Positions 1 through 7,508 of a DNA stretch of 64,000 nucleotides are shown here, piece by piece (positions within the stretch are counted from its first letter, which is position 1; the number at the start of each line of letters is the position of its first letter). The DNA is taken from contig JAUSJX010000107.1 of the NCBI GenBank assembly GCA_030647435.1, positions 1 to 64,000 on the forward strand, read 5' to 3'. The DNA comes from Candidatus Rokuibacteriota bacterium (GTDB lineage Bacteria; Methylomirabilota; Methylomirabilia; Rokubacteriales; CSP1-6). The notes below the pieces were generated by a model. It ran no database searches and was not told the DNA's origin. It worked only from the letters and a program-made list of their open reading frames with translations. The translations under genes and the position numbers were made by a program.

Positions 1-174
1 GGCGGCGGCGAGGGCCACGCGCAGGGGCGGGGCCACCACGACGCCATGCTGCTGCGCCAGGGCCGCCAGGAGGCGGGGCAGGATGGCGACGAGCAGCGTG
101 CCGGACAGATCATCGCTGGCGCGCCACACGCGCTCGAGGAGATCCGCGACAACCAGCGGACGCAGCTCGCGCAC
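1..174 (-). CDS. Hypothetical protein, N-terminal part only (gene runs off the left edge)
   Basis: An uninterrupted minus-strand frame from a GTG at 174 to the window edge encodes about 58 residues rich in Leu, Val and Ala (VRELRPLVVADLLERV...). It has the look of an amphipathic helical protein, and it is divergent from the CYTH gene that starts 32 bases away. The opposite strand is also open here but reads as a low-complexity Gly/Gln/Arg shadow, so I prefer the minus strand. No family is recognised and no ribosome binding site is convincing, so the start is tentative. Confidence 0.3.
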   Translation of the reverse strand, partial: MRELRPLVVADLLERVWRASDDLSGTLLVAILPRLLAALAQQHGVVVAPPLRVALAAA

Positions 175-205
175 CAGGTGGTGTTTTCGCTGAGGGTGGG
201 TCTCC

Positions 206-981
206 GTGGAAATTGAAGCGAAGTACGCCGTACCCGATCCGACGGTGTTCGCCGCCTTGCTTGAGCTCCAGGCGCTGGGCGGCTATGCGCTCCGCCCCAC
301 GAGCGAGCGACATGTGATCGACCACTACCTGGACACGCCGCACCGTGACCTCCTGCGCGGCGGCTACGCGTGCCGGCTGCGTGAAGGGGAAGCGGACGAT
401 CGCTGGCTGCTGACCGTCAAAGGATTGGGCGAAGCCGCGGGCGCGGTGCATCGGCGGGAAGAGCATGAAAGCGAGATCCCGCCGAACGCGCCGCCGGACG
501 AGTGGCCGGCCGGTCTCGCGCGTGAGATTGTGACTCGCCTGAGCAAAGGACAAACCCTCGCCGCGCCCGCCGCGCCGTGGAGCAGGACGAGCGGGCCGTG
601 GGTGTGTTGTCGCTCGATACCGTCGAGACCGACATTGGCTGCCGCAAGAGGGTAAGCCGCGAGATCGAGCTCACGGCGACCGGCACGATGGATGATCTCC
701 GCGCCATCGGCGCCGCTGAGGCCGTCGAGGATGTAGTTGCCTTGCTGGATCACACGGGCGAGCTGCATGATGTGGACGTGACGATCGGCCTGCTTCGTCA
801 TTTCCTCATGCACAGCCCGCACGCCTCAGTCAATCCGGCGGTGGCCGCCTCGGTCAAGGGATACCTCAAGCTTCAGCAGGCCCGGCTGCGTACCTTGCAG
901 CGCACGCTCAAGCGGCCGTGGCGGCGGGTAGCCGGCAAGCGTTTTCGGAGCGTGTTGGCCCGGGCGGTGGCGACCCTCTAG
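206..981 (+). pseudogene. CYTH-CHAD protein (triphosphate tunnel metalloenzyme), frameshifted and shortened
   Basis: The first frame (206 to about 575) begins with the CYTH signature ExExK (MEIEAKYAV) and carries the tunnel-strand motifs HYLDTP, CRLREG and LLTVKG, as in class IV adenylate cyclase/thiamine triphosphatase proteins that bind inorganic polyphosphate or triphosphates. Near 575 homology passes to another frame (RAVEQDERAVGVLSLDTVE, then SREIELTATGTMDDLRAI), which completes the CYTH barrel. It then jumps to a short CHAD-like helical tail with the typical HDVDV and QARLRTL segments, ending at 981. A normal CYTH-CHAD protein is about 500 residues; here the first CHAD helices are missing. 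One frameshift plus an internal deletion suggests a decayed gene, although a single sequencing error could explain the frame change but not the lost CHAD part. Confidence 0.75.
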
Positions 982-1014
982 ACGGCGGCCCTTGAGACGC
1001 CGCGCGACGAAGAC

Positions 1015-1040
1015 GGCGCGAAGTGCTACCATGTCGCGCC
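1015..1040 (+). promoter_or_regulatory. -10-like box and small hairpin directly upstream of the oxidoreductase start
   Basis: A TACCAT hexamer at 1027-1032 ends 8 bases before the ATG at 1041, and no Shine-Dalgarno sequence lies between them. The same stretch forms a 7-bp inverted repeat (GGCGCGA at 1015-1021 with TCGCGCC at 1034-1040). The spacing would place the transcription start at or next to the ATG, suggesting leaderless translation. No matching -35 box was found. Confidence 0.35.
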
Positions 1041-2084
1041 ATGGCCACCCAAACGATCCGTGTCGGATTCATCGGCGCCGGGGCCAACACCCGGCTCCAC
1101 CACCTGCCCAAGCTTCGCGCGCAGCCCGGTGTCGAGCTGGCGGCCGTCGCCAACCGCTCGAGGGAGTCGGGCGAGCGCGTCGCGAAGGAGTTCGGCATTG
1201 CCCGGGTCCACGACGATTGGCGGGAGGTCGTGCGGGCCCCCGATCTCGACGCCATCTGCATCGGGACCTGGCCCTACATGCACTGCGAGATGACGCTGGC
1301 GGCGCTCGACGCGGGCAAGCATGTGCTCTGCGAGGCCCGCATGGCCATGAACGCCGCCGAGGGGCGGCGCATGCTCGAGGCATCCCGCAAGGCGCCCCAG
1401 CTCGTGGCCCAGCTCGTGCCCGCGCCGCACACGCTCGAGACCGACCCGACGCTCACGTCGCTGCTCGCCGACGGCTACGTGGGCGAGGTCCTGGCGGTGG
1501 AGCTGCACGCGAGCCAGGGGCGCTTCGTCGATTCCGACGGCCCGCTGCATTGGCGCCACCAGGTGTCGCTCAGTGGCCACAACATCCTGAACATGGGCAT
1601 CTGGTACGAAGCCATGATGCGCTGGCTCGGCCCGGCTCGCCGCGTGATGGCGATGACCAAGATCGCCGTCGCGCGCAGGGCCGACGGCGGCGGCACCTGG
1701 CACGACGTCAAGGTGCCCGATCACGTCGACATCCTTGCCACCTTCAAGCGGGATGCGGTCGCCCACATGCGATTCAGCGCCGTCACCGGGTTGGCGCCGG
1801 CCGCCGGGGTGTGGATCTTCGGGAGCGAGGGCACGCTGCGTCTCGAGGCGGACGCCAAGCGCCTCTCGGGCGCGAAGCGCGGCGACAAGGAGCTGCGCGA
1901 GATCCCGATCCCCACGGCGCGGCGGGTCGGCTGGCGCGTCGAGGAGGAATTCGTCAACGCGATCCGCGGCCGCGAGAAGATCACGCGCACCAATTTCGAA
2001 GACGGCGTCCGCTACATGGAGTTCACGGACGCGGTGACCCGGAGCGCCGCCGAGGGCCGGGCTGTCGACGTCGCCCAGCTGTAA
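1041..2084 (+). CDS. Gfo/Idh/MocA family oxidoreductase
   Basis: A 347-residue NAD(P)-dependent oxidoreductase of the Gfo/Idh/MocA type, a family acting on sugars, inositols and related hydroxy compounds. The N-terminal Rossmann fold shows VGFIGAGANTRLHHLP at about residues 8-23, and the C-terminal alpha/beta domain is complete (for example the HILNMGIWYEAMMRW segment). The usual EKP motif after the sixth strand reads CEARMAMN, so the conserved lysine is absent; the reaction may be altered or the protein may act only in binding. I start at the ATG at 1041 rather than an upstream in-frame GTG, because the Rossmann fold begins there and the -10-like box overlaps the longer reading. Two genes of a likely catabolic set follow on the same strand. 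Confidence 0.85.
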   Translation: MATQTIRVGFIGAGANTRLHHLPKLRAQPGVELAAVANRSRESGERVAKEFGIARVHDDWREVVRAPDLDAICIGTWPYMHCEMTLAALDAGKHVLCEARMAMNAAEGRRMLEASRKAPQLVAQLVPAPHTLETDPTLTSLLADGYVGEVLAVELHASQGRFVDSDGPLHWRHQVSLSGHNILNMGIWYEAMMRWLGPARRVMAMTKIAVARRADGGGTWHDVKVPDHVDILATFKRDAVAHMRFSAVTGLAPAAGVWIFGSEGTLRLEADAKRLSGAKRGDKELREIPIPTARRVGWRVEEEFVNAIRGREKITRTNFEDGVRYMEFTDAVTRSAAEGRAVDVAQL

Positions 2085-2099
2085 CCCGCGGGAGGGGCC

Positions 2100-2135
2100 G
2101 GTAGGATAGGGGGCCATGCCGGTAGGATAGGGGCC
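2100..2135 (+). promoter_or_regulatory. Tandemly duplicated -10-like box (21-bp repeat) ahead of the Ldh2 gene
   Basis: The sequence GGTAGGATAGGG followed by GGCCATG occurs twice in tandem with a 21-bp period. TAGGAT hexamers lie at 2102-2107 and 2123-2128, and an ATG follows each. Only the second ATG (2136) opens the long gene; the first gives no reading frame of interest. The 7-base gap between hexamer and start codon fits a leaderless promoter that has been duplicated together with its start codon. AGGGG immediately before the ATG is too close to be a normal ribosome binding site. Confidence 0.45.
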
Positions 2136-3233
2136 ATGGAGACACCGATGCGAGTTCTTCCGCAACAGATCCGCCGGCAGCTCGGCTCGGTCCTGCGCGC
2201 CTGGGGTATGTCGGACGCCCACGCTGAGACCACGGCCGAGATGATGCTCGAGACCGACCTGCGGGGCGTCGATTCGCACGGCATCTCGATGCTGCCGACG
2301 TACGACCGCGAGTTCCGCAGCGGCCGGCTCAACATGCGCCCCGTGTTCAAAACCGTTCGCGAGGGCCCGGCCGTGGCGCTGATCGACGCCGACGCGTCGC
2401 TCGGCCATCCGGTCTCGGTGCACGCGATGAACCTCGCCGTCGACAAGTGCCGCGATACCGGCGTGGCCGTGGTGTCCGTGTTCAACTCGCATCACTTCGG
2501 CGCGGCCGGCTGCTACTCGTGGATCGCGGCCGATCGCGGCGTGATCGGCATGGTCACCGCCTCCACCCGGGGCGTGACGCTGGTGCCGACGTTCGCCGCC
2601 GAGCCCGTCATGGGAACCAATCCCCTCGCGTTCGCGGCCCCGGCCCGGCGCAATCCGCCGTTCGAGCTCGACATGGCGACCACCACCGTCGCCGCCGGCA
2701 AGGTCAAGGTGTACAAGCTGAACCATCGGCCGCTGCCGCCGGGCTGGGTGGTCGACGGCAGCGGCCGGCCCGTCACCGATGCGGAGGAGGCGTTCCGCCA
2801 CGTCTTCGAGCGGCCGGAGGGCGGCATCACGCCGCTCGGCGGCGCGCGCGCGGTCGGCGGCCACAAGGGCTACGGCTTAGCAGTGATGGTGCACATCCTC
2901 GGCGGCGCGCTCTCCGGCGCCTCGTTCTCGCCGATCCGCAACCGCACGCAGGGGCCGTCGGATCCGCACAACATCGGCCACTTCTTCATGGCGATCGATC
3001 CCCGCGCCTTCCGCCCCGACGGCCTATTCGAGGAGGACCTCGACCAGGTCATCGACGTGCTCCATAACGCGAAGCCGGCCGATCCGGCCCAGCCCGTGCT
3101 CGTGGCCGGGGACCCGGAGATGGCGACACGGCGCGAGCGGCTCCAGCACGGCGTGCCGGTTCCCGACGACCTGATGGAACAGCTCCGGGCGGTGGCGAAG
3201 AGCGCAGGCGTGCCCTTCCTCCTCGCGCCCTAG
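2136..3233 (+). CDS. Malate/L-lactate/ureidoglycolate dehydrogenase (Ldh2/MDH2) family protein
   Basis: 365 residues, the normal length of the Ldh2/MDH2 oxidoreductase family, which uses NAD(P) with an unusual non-Rossmann fold to oxidise 2-hydroxy acids such as malate, L-lactate, ureidoglycolate or sulfolactate. Visible family marks are DLRGVDSHGISML with its conserved histidine near residue 48, FNSHHFGAAGCY, EPVMGTNPLAFAAP and the late HKGYGLAVMV motif. The substrate cannot be told from sequence. It sits between a Gfo/Idh/MocA oxidoreductase and an HpcH/HpaI aldolase, which suggests stepwise oxidation and cleavage of a sugar acid or hydroxy acid. The aldolase starts 14 bases after the stop, so the two are probably cotranscribed. 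Confidence 0.9.
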   Translation: METPMRVLPQQIRRQLGSVLRAWGMSDAHAETTAEMMLETDLRGVDSHGISMLPTYDREFRSGRLNMRPVFKTVREGPAVALIDADASLGHPVSVHAMNLAVDKCRDTGVAVVSVFNSHHFGAAGCYSWIAADRGVIGMVTASTRGVTLVPTFAAEPVMGTNPLAFAAPARRNPPFELDMATTTVAAGKVKVYKLNHRPLPPGWVVDGSGRPVTDAEEAFRHVFERPEGGITPLGGARAVGGHKGYGLAVMVHILGGALSGASFSPIRNRTQGPSDPHNIGHFFMAIDPRAFRPDGLFEEDLDQVIDVLHNAKPADPAQPVLVAGDPEMATRRERLQHGVPVPDDLMEQLRAVAKSAGVPFLLAP

Positions 3234-3247
3234 CGGAGACAGCGACG

Positions 3248-4033
3248 ATGAACGAGAACGGTTACCGGGCTCGCGCCGAGCGTGGAGAAGTCCAGATCGG
3301 GACGTGGGTGACGATGATCCGGACTCCCGCGGTGCTGACGCTGCTCCGGGCCGCGGGACTGGACTTCGCCCGGGTCGACATGGAGCACTCGCCGTTCTCC
3401 ATGGAGACGGTCGCCGACATGGCAACGCTGGCGCGCGCTCTCGACTTCCCGCTGGTGGTCCGGCCGCCCGAGGGCAACCGCGAGTGGATCACGCGGCTGC
3501 TCGACGCCGGCGTGTGGAACCTGCATGTCCCGCAGGTCGACACGCCCGAACAGGCGGCCGCGGTCGCCGCGTGCTGCCGGTACGCTCCGCTGGGCGAGCG
3601 GGGCATGTACGGCTTCGGCCCCCACACCGAGTACCGGACACTGCCGCCGGCCGAGCACATGGCCGCCGCGAATGCCCGCGTGCACGTCACGATCATGCTC
3701 GAGACCAAGGCCGCCTTCGAGCGCCTCGACGAGATCGCGTCGGTCCCGGGTATCGACGCGCTGACGATCGGGCCGAGCGACCTGGCCCAGGACCTGGGAG
3801 TGCTCGGCACGCACGCTCAGCGGGAGGTGCTGGACGAGCACCGCCGGCGGCTCGTGGCGGCCGCGCGCAAGCACGGCAAGGCGGTGGCGATGCTGACCGA
3901 CAGTGTGGAGGGCGTGCGCCAGATGATCGCGGTCGGCGCCACGATCATCAACTACGGGTCGGACGCGGGAATGCTCCGGTCGGCGTACGCGTCGGTCGTC
4001 GAGGAGATCCGCCGCACGCTTCCCGCCCGCTGA
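3248..4033 (+). CDS. HpcH/HpaI family aldolase
   Basis: A 261-residue class II (metal-dependent) aldolase of the HpcH/HpaI family, which cleaves 4-hydroxy-2-oxo acids to pyruvate or a related keto acid plus an aldehyde. Family features are DFARVDMEHSPF (conserved Asp/Glu/His region), the metal ligand in IMLETKAAFERLDEI, and the classic GIDALTIGPSDLAQDLG loop. A GTWV start region and the NYGSDAG segment near the C-terminus complete the barrel. It follows the Ldh2 gene by 14 bases with a purine-rich leader (GGAGACAGCGACG). This supports a small catabolic operon ending at the hairpin downstream. The substrate remains inferred from company rather than from active-site detail. Confidence 0.9.
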   Translation: MNENGYRARAERGEVQIGTWVTMIRTPAVLTLLRAAGLDFARVDMEHSPFSMETVADMATLARALDFPLVVRPPEGNREWITRLLDAGVWNLHVPQVDTPEQAAAVAACCRYAPLGERGMYGFGPHTEYRTLPPAEHMAAANARVHVTIMLETKAAFERLDEIASVPGIDALTIGPSDLAQDLGVLGTHAQREVLDEHRRRLVAAARKHGKAVAMLTDSVEGVRQMIAVGATIINYGSDAGMLRSAYASVVEEIRRTLPAR

Positions 4034-4049
4034 AAACCTGCAGGGCGTC

Positions 4050-4098
4050 GAGAAGGGTCCAGATGCGAGGGCGCCAACGAAGCAGATGGGCCCTTCTC
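4050..4098. terminator. Hairpin between convergent genes, probable bidirectional terminator
   Basis: GAGAAGGGTCCA at 4050-4061 pairs with TGGGCCCTTCTC at 4087-4098 (one mismatch) across a 25-base loop, in the 74-base gap between the plus-strand aldolase and the minus-strand HD protein. There is no long T tract, so its strength as an intrinsic terminator is uncertain. Confidence 0.45.
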
Positions 4099-4107
4099 GG
4101 CGGCCTG

Positions 4108-4857
4108 CTACAGGTACTTCGTTGGGGCGATGATGGTGCGCCACATGTGCGCCGTCGGGCTGCCGTCGAAGCCCAACCCTTCCTTCGGCTGCCTGAAGTT
4201 CCGGCCCACGATGTCCGTGAATTCCTCGAGACGCACCTGCACGGTGGGATCGAACGAGTAGAGGTCGTTGACGCAGATCAGGCGCGCCGTCATGTACCAC
4301 TTGTGCTCGCGCGCCTCCCGGTACGCCCGCTCGATGTAGGGCTCGGGCTTGTAGTCCGGGCCGAACAGCTTGACGTACATGTCCGGGTAGCGGTACCCGA
4401 CGGACTCGTCGGCGAAGAACCGCAGCGCCTGGTGATACCGAATGGCCCAGCTGACCTCTTCGTCCACGTAGGGCTCGAGAAGCTGGGCGCCCCAGTAGCC
4501 GTGGTCGCTGCGGATGAACCCGGCGATGGCGATGTCGTGCAGGAGGCAGGCGAGGATGATCTTCTCGCTCGCCCCGCTCTTCTGCGCGAGCCGCGCGCTC
4601 TGCAGGAGGTGGTTGGCGGGTGCGAACCGGTACTTGAAGAAGTCGAGCAGGGTCGGCTTGTCGGGCATGCGGGGCAGGCGGGGGTCGGGCCCCATCATGT
4701 AGAGCTTGCCCCGGTCCGGAGGCCGCGGAGCCGGCTTCGTGGGGTCCTGCTCGCCCGAGGTGAAGAGCACGGACTTGACGACGACGCGGTCGAGCTCCTC
4801 GCTCATCGCCCGCTCGGCCGCCTCGGCCCGTTCAAGCGTCGTCATCGCGCCGATCAT
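4108..4857 (-). CDS. HD-domain protein, probable metal-dependent phosphohydrolase or oxygenase
   Basis: 249 residues with an HD-type helical domain: NHLLQSARLAQ followed by ACLLHDIAIAG (the HD pair), HGYWGAQLLEP and a later IRYHQALRF supply the usual H...HD...H pattern of metal-binding residues. HD proteins are mostly phosphohydrolases, but a subset of similar size (PhnZ- and MIOX-like) are di-iron oxygenases; the sequence alone does not decide. The N-terminus (MIGAMTTLERAEAAERAMSE) could start at either of two methionines. The gene is convergent with the aldolase operon and isolated from other minus-strand genes. The transposon scar lies directly upstream of its start, so its original promoter region may have been disturbed by the insertion. 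Confidence 0.7.
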   Translation of the reverse strand: MIGAMTTLERAEAAERAMSEELDRVVVKSVLFTSGEQDPTKPAPRPPDRGKLYMMGPDPRLPRMPDKPTLLDFFKYRFAPANHLLQSARLAQKSGASEKIILACLLHDIAIAGFIRSDHGYWGAQLLEPYVDEEVSWAIRYHQALRFFADESVGYRYPDMYVKLFGPDYKPEPYIERAYREAREHKWYMTARLICVNDLYSFDPTVQVRLEEFTDIVGRNFRQPKEGLGFDGSPTAHMWRTIIAPTKYL

Positions 4858-4881
4858 CGGTCAGGGGGCCGCTCGCTGTCA

Positions 4882-4898
4882 AGTTCCGGGGCGGCCGG
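4882..4898. repeat. Left copy of 17-bp direct repeat flanking the IS element (possible target duplication)
   Basis: AGTTCCGGGGCGGCCGG here is identical to 7388-7404. The two copies lie just outside the inverted ends of the transposase element. Long target duplications are known for some IS1202-type elements, which fits, but a 17-bp GC-rich repeat was checked only by eye. Confidence 0.65.
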
Positions 4899-4950
4899 TG
4901 CGGTTGTTCTATGAAAATGTCACCCCATGAAGACATGGGAGACATTGACG

Positions 4951-5052
4951 ATGAGCCGAAAGGAAGTGCCGCGGGCCGGGCTGCTCAAGGCCGCGCCGGC
5001 CGGGAAGATCACGAATTTCAGGACAGGCCGCGCCCGCATGCCGGAAACGTAG
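4951..5052 (+). pseudogene. N-terminal remnant of the ISNCY-type transposase
   Basis: MSRKEVPRAGLLKAAPAGKI... is the characteristic opening of ISNCY-family transposases (the Sxx(E/K)xPRxGLxKA start followed by a GKITN segment). Similarity stops after about residue 22, and a TAG follows at residue 34. The missing part should contain the helix-turn-helix DNA-binding domain. The catalytic half lies in the same orientation 1.2 kb downstream, so this is the upstream half of one disrupted gene. Confidence 0.7.
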
Positions 5053-5087
5053 CGCACGGCAACCGCACTGGGTGGCCGCGCAAGCCG

Positions 5088-5912
5088 TCAAGCGACGGGA
5101 AATAACCTTTTTCTAAAGGTAAACAACCCCGCCAGCCCGAAGCCGAAAAGCAGAAGTGTGGCGGGTTCCGGGACGATTCGGCCCCCGCCCACTTGGTCAA
5201 AGCCGCCGCTTCCGAACCCGACACCCTCGCAGCCGATGGAGATCTTGTCGTGAATCAGCGTCACTTGTGTCTCGGCCGACAAGAGTCTGCCGCAAGCAAG
5301 TGTTAGATCGCCGTTACTGCTGATGAGGTCATGCGCGAGGACATTTCCTGCGAACGTATCGCCGTCGAGGGTCGCGGCGCTGCCGACACTCCAATACAGC
5401 CCGACACCTGCACCGTCACCTACATTTAGCACGGTAACTGTCGAGTCCTCCGAGGTGATGAGCGTGCTAGCAAACAGGAAAATCCACACCGCGTTGGAAT
5501 CGCCCTGACCGTCGAGAATGAGCGCTCCCGACAAATTAGTAACCCCGGCGAGAACCGTATAAATGCCCGGGAAGATCGTGCCAGTGAGGTCCGCACCAAG
5601 TGTGAGACCGGGCCCAAAGGCATTCACAGCGAGGATCGCAGCGTCGAGTTGGATTTGAGCGTTCTGCGCGAGTGCGGTATTTGGTTGTAACGATCCAAAT
5701 GTGAAATCGTACCCCCCGCCGACCGAGGGATCTGGGGCGGAACCCAGATTTCCGCCAATGGTGCTCGTGGCGACATTGGTCACCCCCGCGGCGGCCAGGA
5801 CCGCAAAGCTCGCCAAATCCTCAGGAAATATTGGCGCGGCGAATCCCTGGGCGGGGCCGTAAGCAAGTGCGACCAAGAACGGGATTGCCAATTTCGTAGC
5901 GTTCACTTTCAT
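5088..5912 (-). CDS. DUF3494 (ice-binding-like) protein with PEP-CTERM sorting signal
   Basis: 274 residues. An N-terminal signal peptide (MKVNATKLAIPFLVALAYG... ending near AQGFA) is followed by a DUF3494 beta-solenoid domain, recognisable from FAVLAAAGVTN, STIGGNLGSAP, PGIYTVLAGVTNLSG, LILDGQGDSNAVWIF and the closing GRLLSAETQVTL. DUF3494 proteins include ice-binding/antifreeze proteins and many secreted adhesin-like proteins of unknown role. The C-terminus is a textbook PEP-CTERM signal: VPEPATLLLFGFG, a membrane helix, then a basic tail FRKRLF. No exosortase gene is in this window, so processing depends on one elsewhere. Base composition is clearly lower in GC than neighbouring genes, and the gene lies inside a split transposase, so recent acquisition is likely. 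Confidence 0.88.
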   Translation of the reverse strand: MKVNATKLAIPFLVALAYGPAQGFAAPIFPEDLASFAVLAAAGVTNVATSTIGGNLGSAPDPSVGGGYDFTFGSLQPNTALAQNAQIQLDAAILAVNAFGPGLTLGADLTGTIFPGIYTVLAGVTNLSGALILDGQGDSNAVWIFLFASTLITSEDSTVTVLNVGDGAGVGLYWSVGSAATLDGDTFAGNVLAHDLISSNGDLTLACGRLLSAETQVTLIHDKISIGCEGVGFGSGGFDQVGGGRIVPEPATLLLFGFGLAGLFTFRKRLFPVA

Positions 5913-6284
5913 TCTCCCTTTTGGAGCAGCTTCCGCCGAGACAAACTCTGAGCAAATGGTAAGCAGAAACGATGCCGATTAGATTATTCATAACTAACAA
6001 TGGCTTATACATAGAGCCCGGTCGCGGCCACAACTTTTGTTAAATTTTCTGACAACAACCTTGGCAAATATCGGTCCCAAAAGACGATCTAAACGCGCTC
6101 GTTTTGTCTATCTCTTTGATTCATATACATTTCAACTCATAAAGCGGCCATCGGAGCGCCTGTAAAATTTCCCGACAAACTCCCGGTCCGGCTCAAAAGC
6201 CCCTCCATACAACGGCCCATCGGAAACATTAACGCCGGTTCGCATCACGCGGCTCCATACAGCGGGTATCCAGGACCCCCTGAA
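5913..6284. other. AT-rich non-coding leader of the PEP-CTERM gene, inside the IS element
   Basis: About 370 bases without a convincing gene, markedly AT-richer than the rest of the window. It contains several A/T runs such as ATTAGATTATTCATAAC around 5975-5991. It presumably holds the promoter of the DUF3494 gene on the minus strand. Homology to the transposase resumes near 6285. Confidence 0.5.
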
Positions 6285-7341
6285 AGACCCCAGTCTGGGG
6301 CGGCCCGCCAAGCATCGGCGCCGGCCCCGGCAGTATCGGGCCCGCCGCGAGCCCCGCGCCCGCATGGGCGCGTTGGTCCAGCTCGACGCCAGCCCCTTCG
6401 CGTGGCTCGAGGCCCGCGGCCCCGCCATGAGTCTGCACGGCGCCATCGATGACGCCACCGGCACCGTGCTCGCCCTGCACGTCCGCCCGACCGAAGATCT
6501 GCACGGCTACACCACCCTGCTGGCCACGCTCGCCACCCAGTACGGCCTGCCGCTGGCCTTCTCCGGCGACCGGCTCAACGGCTTCCTGCGCAACGACGCC
6601 CACTGGACGCTCGCGGAACAGTTGCGCGGGGCCCAGGACCCCACCCACTTCGGATGCATGCTGCAGGCCCTCGGCCTTGGCTTCATCCCCGCCGGCTCGC
6701 CCCAGGCCACGGGCCGCATCGAGCGGCTGTGGCAGACCCTGCAGGATCGGCTCGTCAGCGAACTGCGCCTGCAGGGCATCGCCACGCCGGAGGCCGCCAA
6801 CGCCTTCCTGCCCGCGTTCCGCGCCGACTACAACCGGCGCTTCGCCCGGCCGCCGGCGCGGCCCCAACCCGCCTGGCGGCTCCCGCGGCGGGAGCTACCG
6901 CTGCTCCTCGCCTGTCGCTATCACCGCCGCGTGGCCGCCGACCACACCGTGCGCCTCGGGCTGCGCGGGCTGCAACTGCCCCCGGGCCCGCGGTACCGGA
7001 GCTGGGCCGGCCTGCGCGTCGAGCTCCGGGAACTCCTCGACGGCCGGCTCGTCGTGCTCCACGACGGCCACGTACTGGCCACCCTGCCCAGTCCAGGCCC
7101 CGCCTTCGTCCTGCGGCCCCGGCGCGGCCAGCGCGCCGTGACCCGGCGCCCGCGGGTCACGCAGTCCCTCGCCGTGCCGACGCACCGCTCGGGGGCGCGG
7201 GCGCGCCCCACGCCGCCGTCCCGTTCAGCGCCGCCGAGGCCCGCGCCGCCCCGCCCTCCCGCGCGGCCGACCCGCACGCATCCCTGGCGCACGGGCTTCT
7301 CGCGTCGCAGTCACGAGCTCTACCGGACCTGGCACGGGTGA
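6285..7341 (+). pseudogene. Catalytic C-terminal part of the ISNCY-type DDE transposase
   Basis: Transposase homology starts around GRPAKHRRRPRQYRARRE (from about 6298) and continues through an ATG at 6364 to the stop at 7341. All three acidic residues of an rve-type DDE core are visible: Asp in VQLDASPFAWLE, Asp in FSGDRLNGF and Glu in GRIERLWQTLQDRL. The C-terminal half is rich in Pro and Arg. A protein started at 6364 would be 325 residues with an intact catalytic core but without the N-terminal DNA-binding domain. The matching first residues of the gene are at 4951. The stop lies inside the right inverted end, as is common in this family. Confidence 0.75.
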
Positions 7342-7384
7342 CATTTTCACTGAACAGTTAACCCGGACATTTTCACTGGACAGC
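7336..7384. repeat. Right end of the IS element with two subterminal repeats
   Basis: GACATTTTCACTG occurs at 7340 and again at 7366, 26 bp apart. The inner copy is the inverted partner of 4912-4925. Doubled terminal motifs are typical transposase binding sites. The outer copy has no partner on the left side, suggesting the left end is trimmed or diverged. Confidence 0.6.
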
Positions 7385-7387
7385 GAC

Positions 7388-7404
7388 AGTTCCGGGGCGG
7401 CCGG
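7388..7404. repeat. Right copy of the 17-bp direct repeat flanking the IS element
   Basis: Identical to 4882-4898. It lies immediately beyond the outer right-end motif, as expected of a target duplication. Confidence 0.65.
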
Positions 7405-7443
7405 CCACGGGGACCCGTACGCGCAGTAAGGATAAGAATCGTG

Positions 7444-7473
7444 TTGACAGGAGAGCGAGGCGCGCTCCAGACT
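7444..7473 (+). promoter_or_regulatory. Possible promoter of the DUF2235 gene
   Basis: A consensus TTGACA at 7444-7449 lies 18 bp from a weak CAGACT (7468-7473), upstream of the DUF2235 start at 7509. The -35 match is perfect but the -10 is poor. A good ribosome binding site (GGGGGAGG, 7493-7500) follows at normal spacing. Confidence 0.3.
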
Positions 7474-7508
7474 CGTCGCCCATTGGGACACAGGGGGAGG
7501 GCACGCCC

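Larger units (their letters stand above)
4899..7387 (+). mobile_element. ISNCY/IS1202-like insertion element carrying an internal foreign gene block
   Basis: The element is bounded by inverted ends sharing TGAAAATGTCACCC (4912-4925) with GGGTGACATTTTCA (7336-7349), and by the 17-bp direct repeat. The right end has a second subterminal copy of the motif (from about 7362); the left end has only one. Inside, the first 22 or so codons of an ISNCY-type transposase (4951 onward) and its catalytic C-terminal part (about 6285-7341) are separated by roughly 1.25 kb of lower-GC DNA holding a DUF3494 PEP-CTERM gene on the opposite strand. The helix-turn-helix region of the transposase has been lost, so the unit is probably immobile unless helped in trans. 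Confidence 0.7.

Noticed and set aside
1026-2864. A 612-codon minus-strand frame opposite the oxidoreductase and Ldh2 genes
   Set aside because: Low-complexity His/Arg/Gly composition and complete overlap with two well-supported plus-strand genes.
4911-5105. A 64-codon frame from 4911 as a gene
   Set aside because: It runs out of frame across the transposase start; the in-frame transposase opening at 4951 explains the coding signal.
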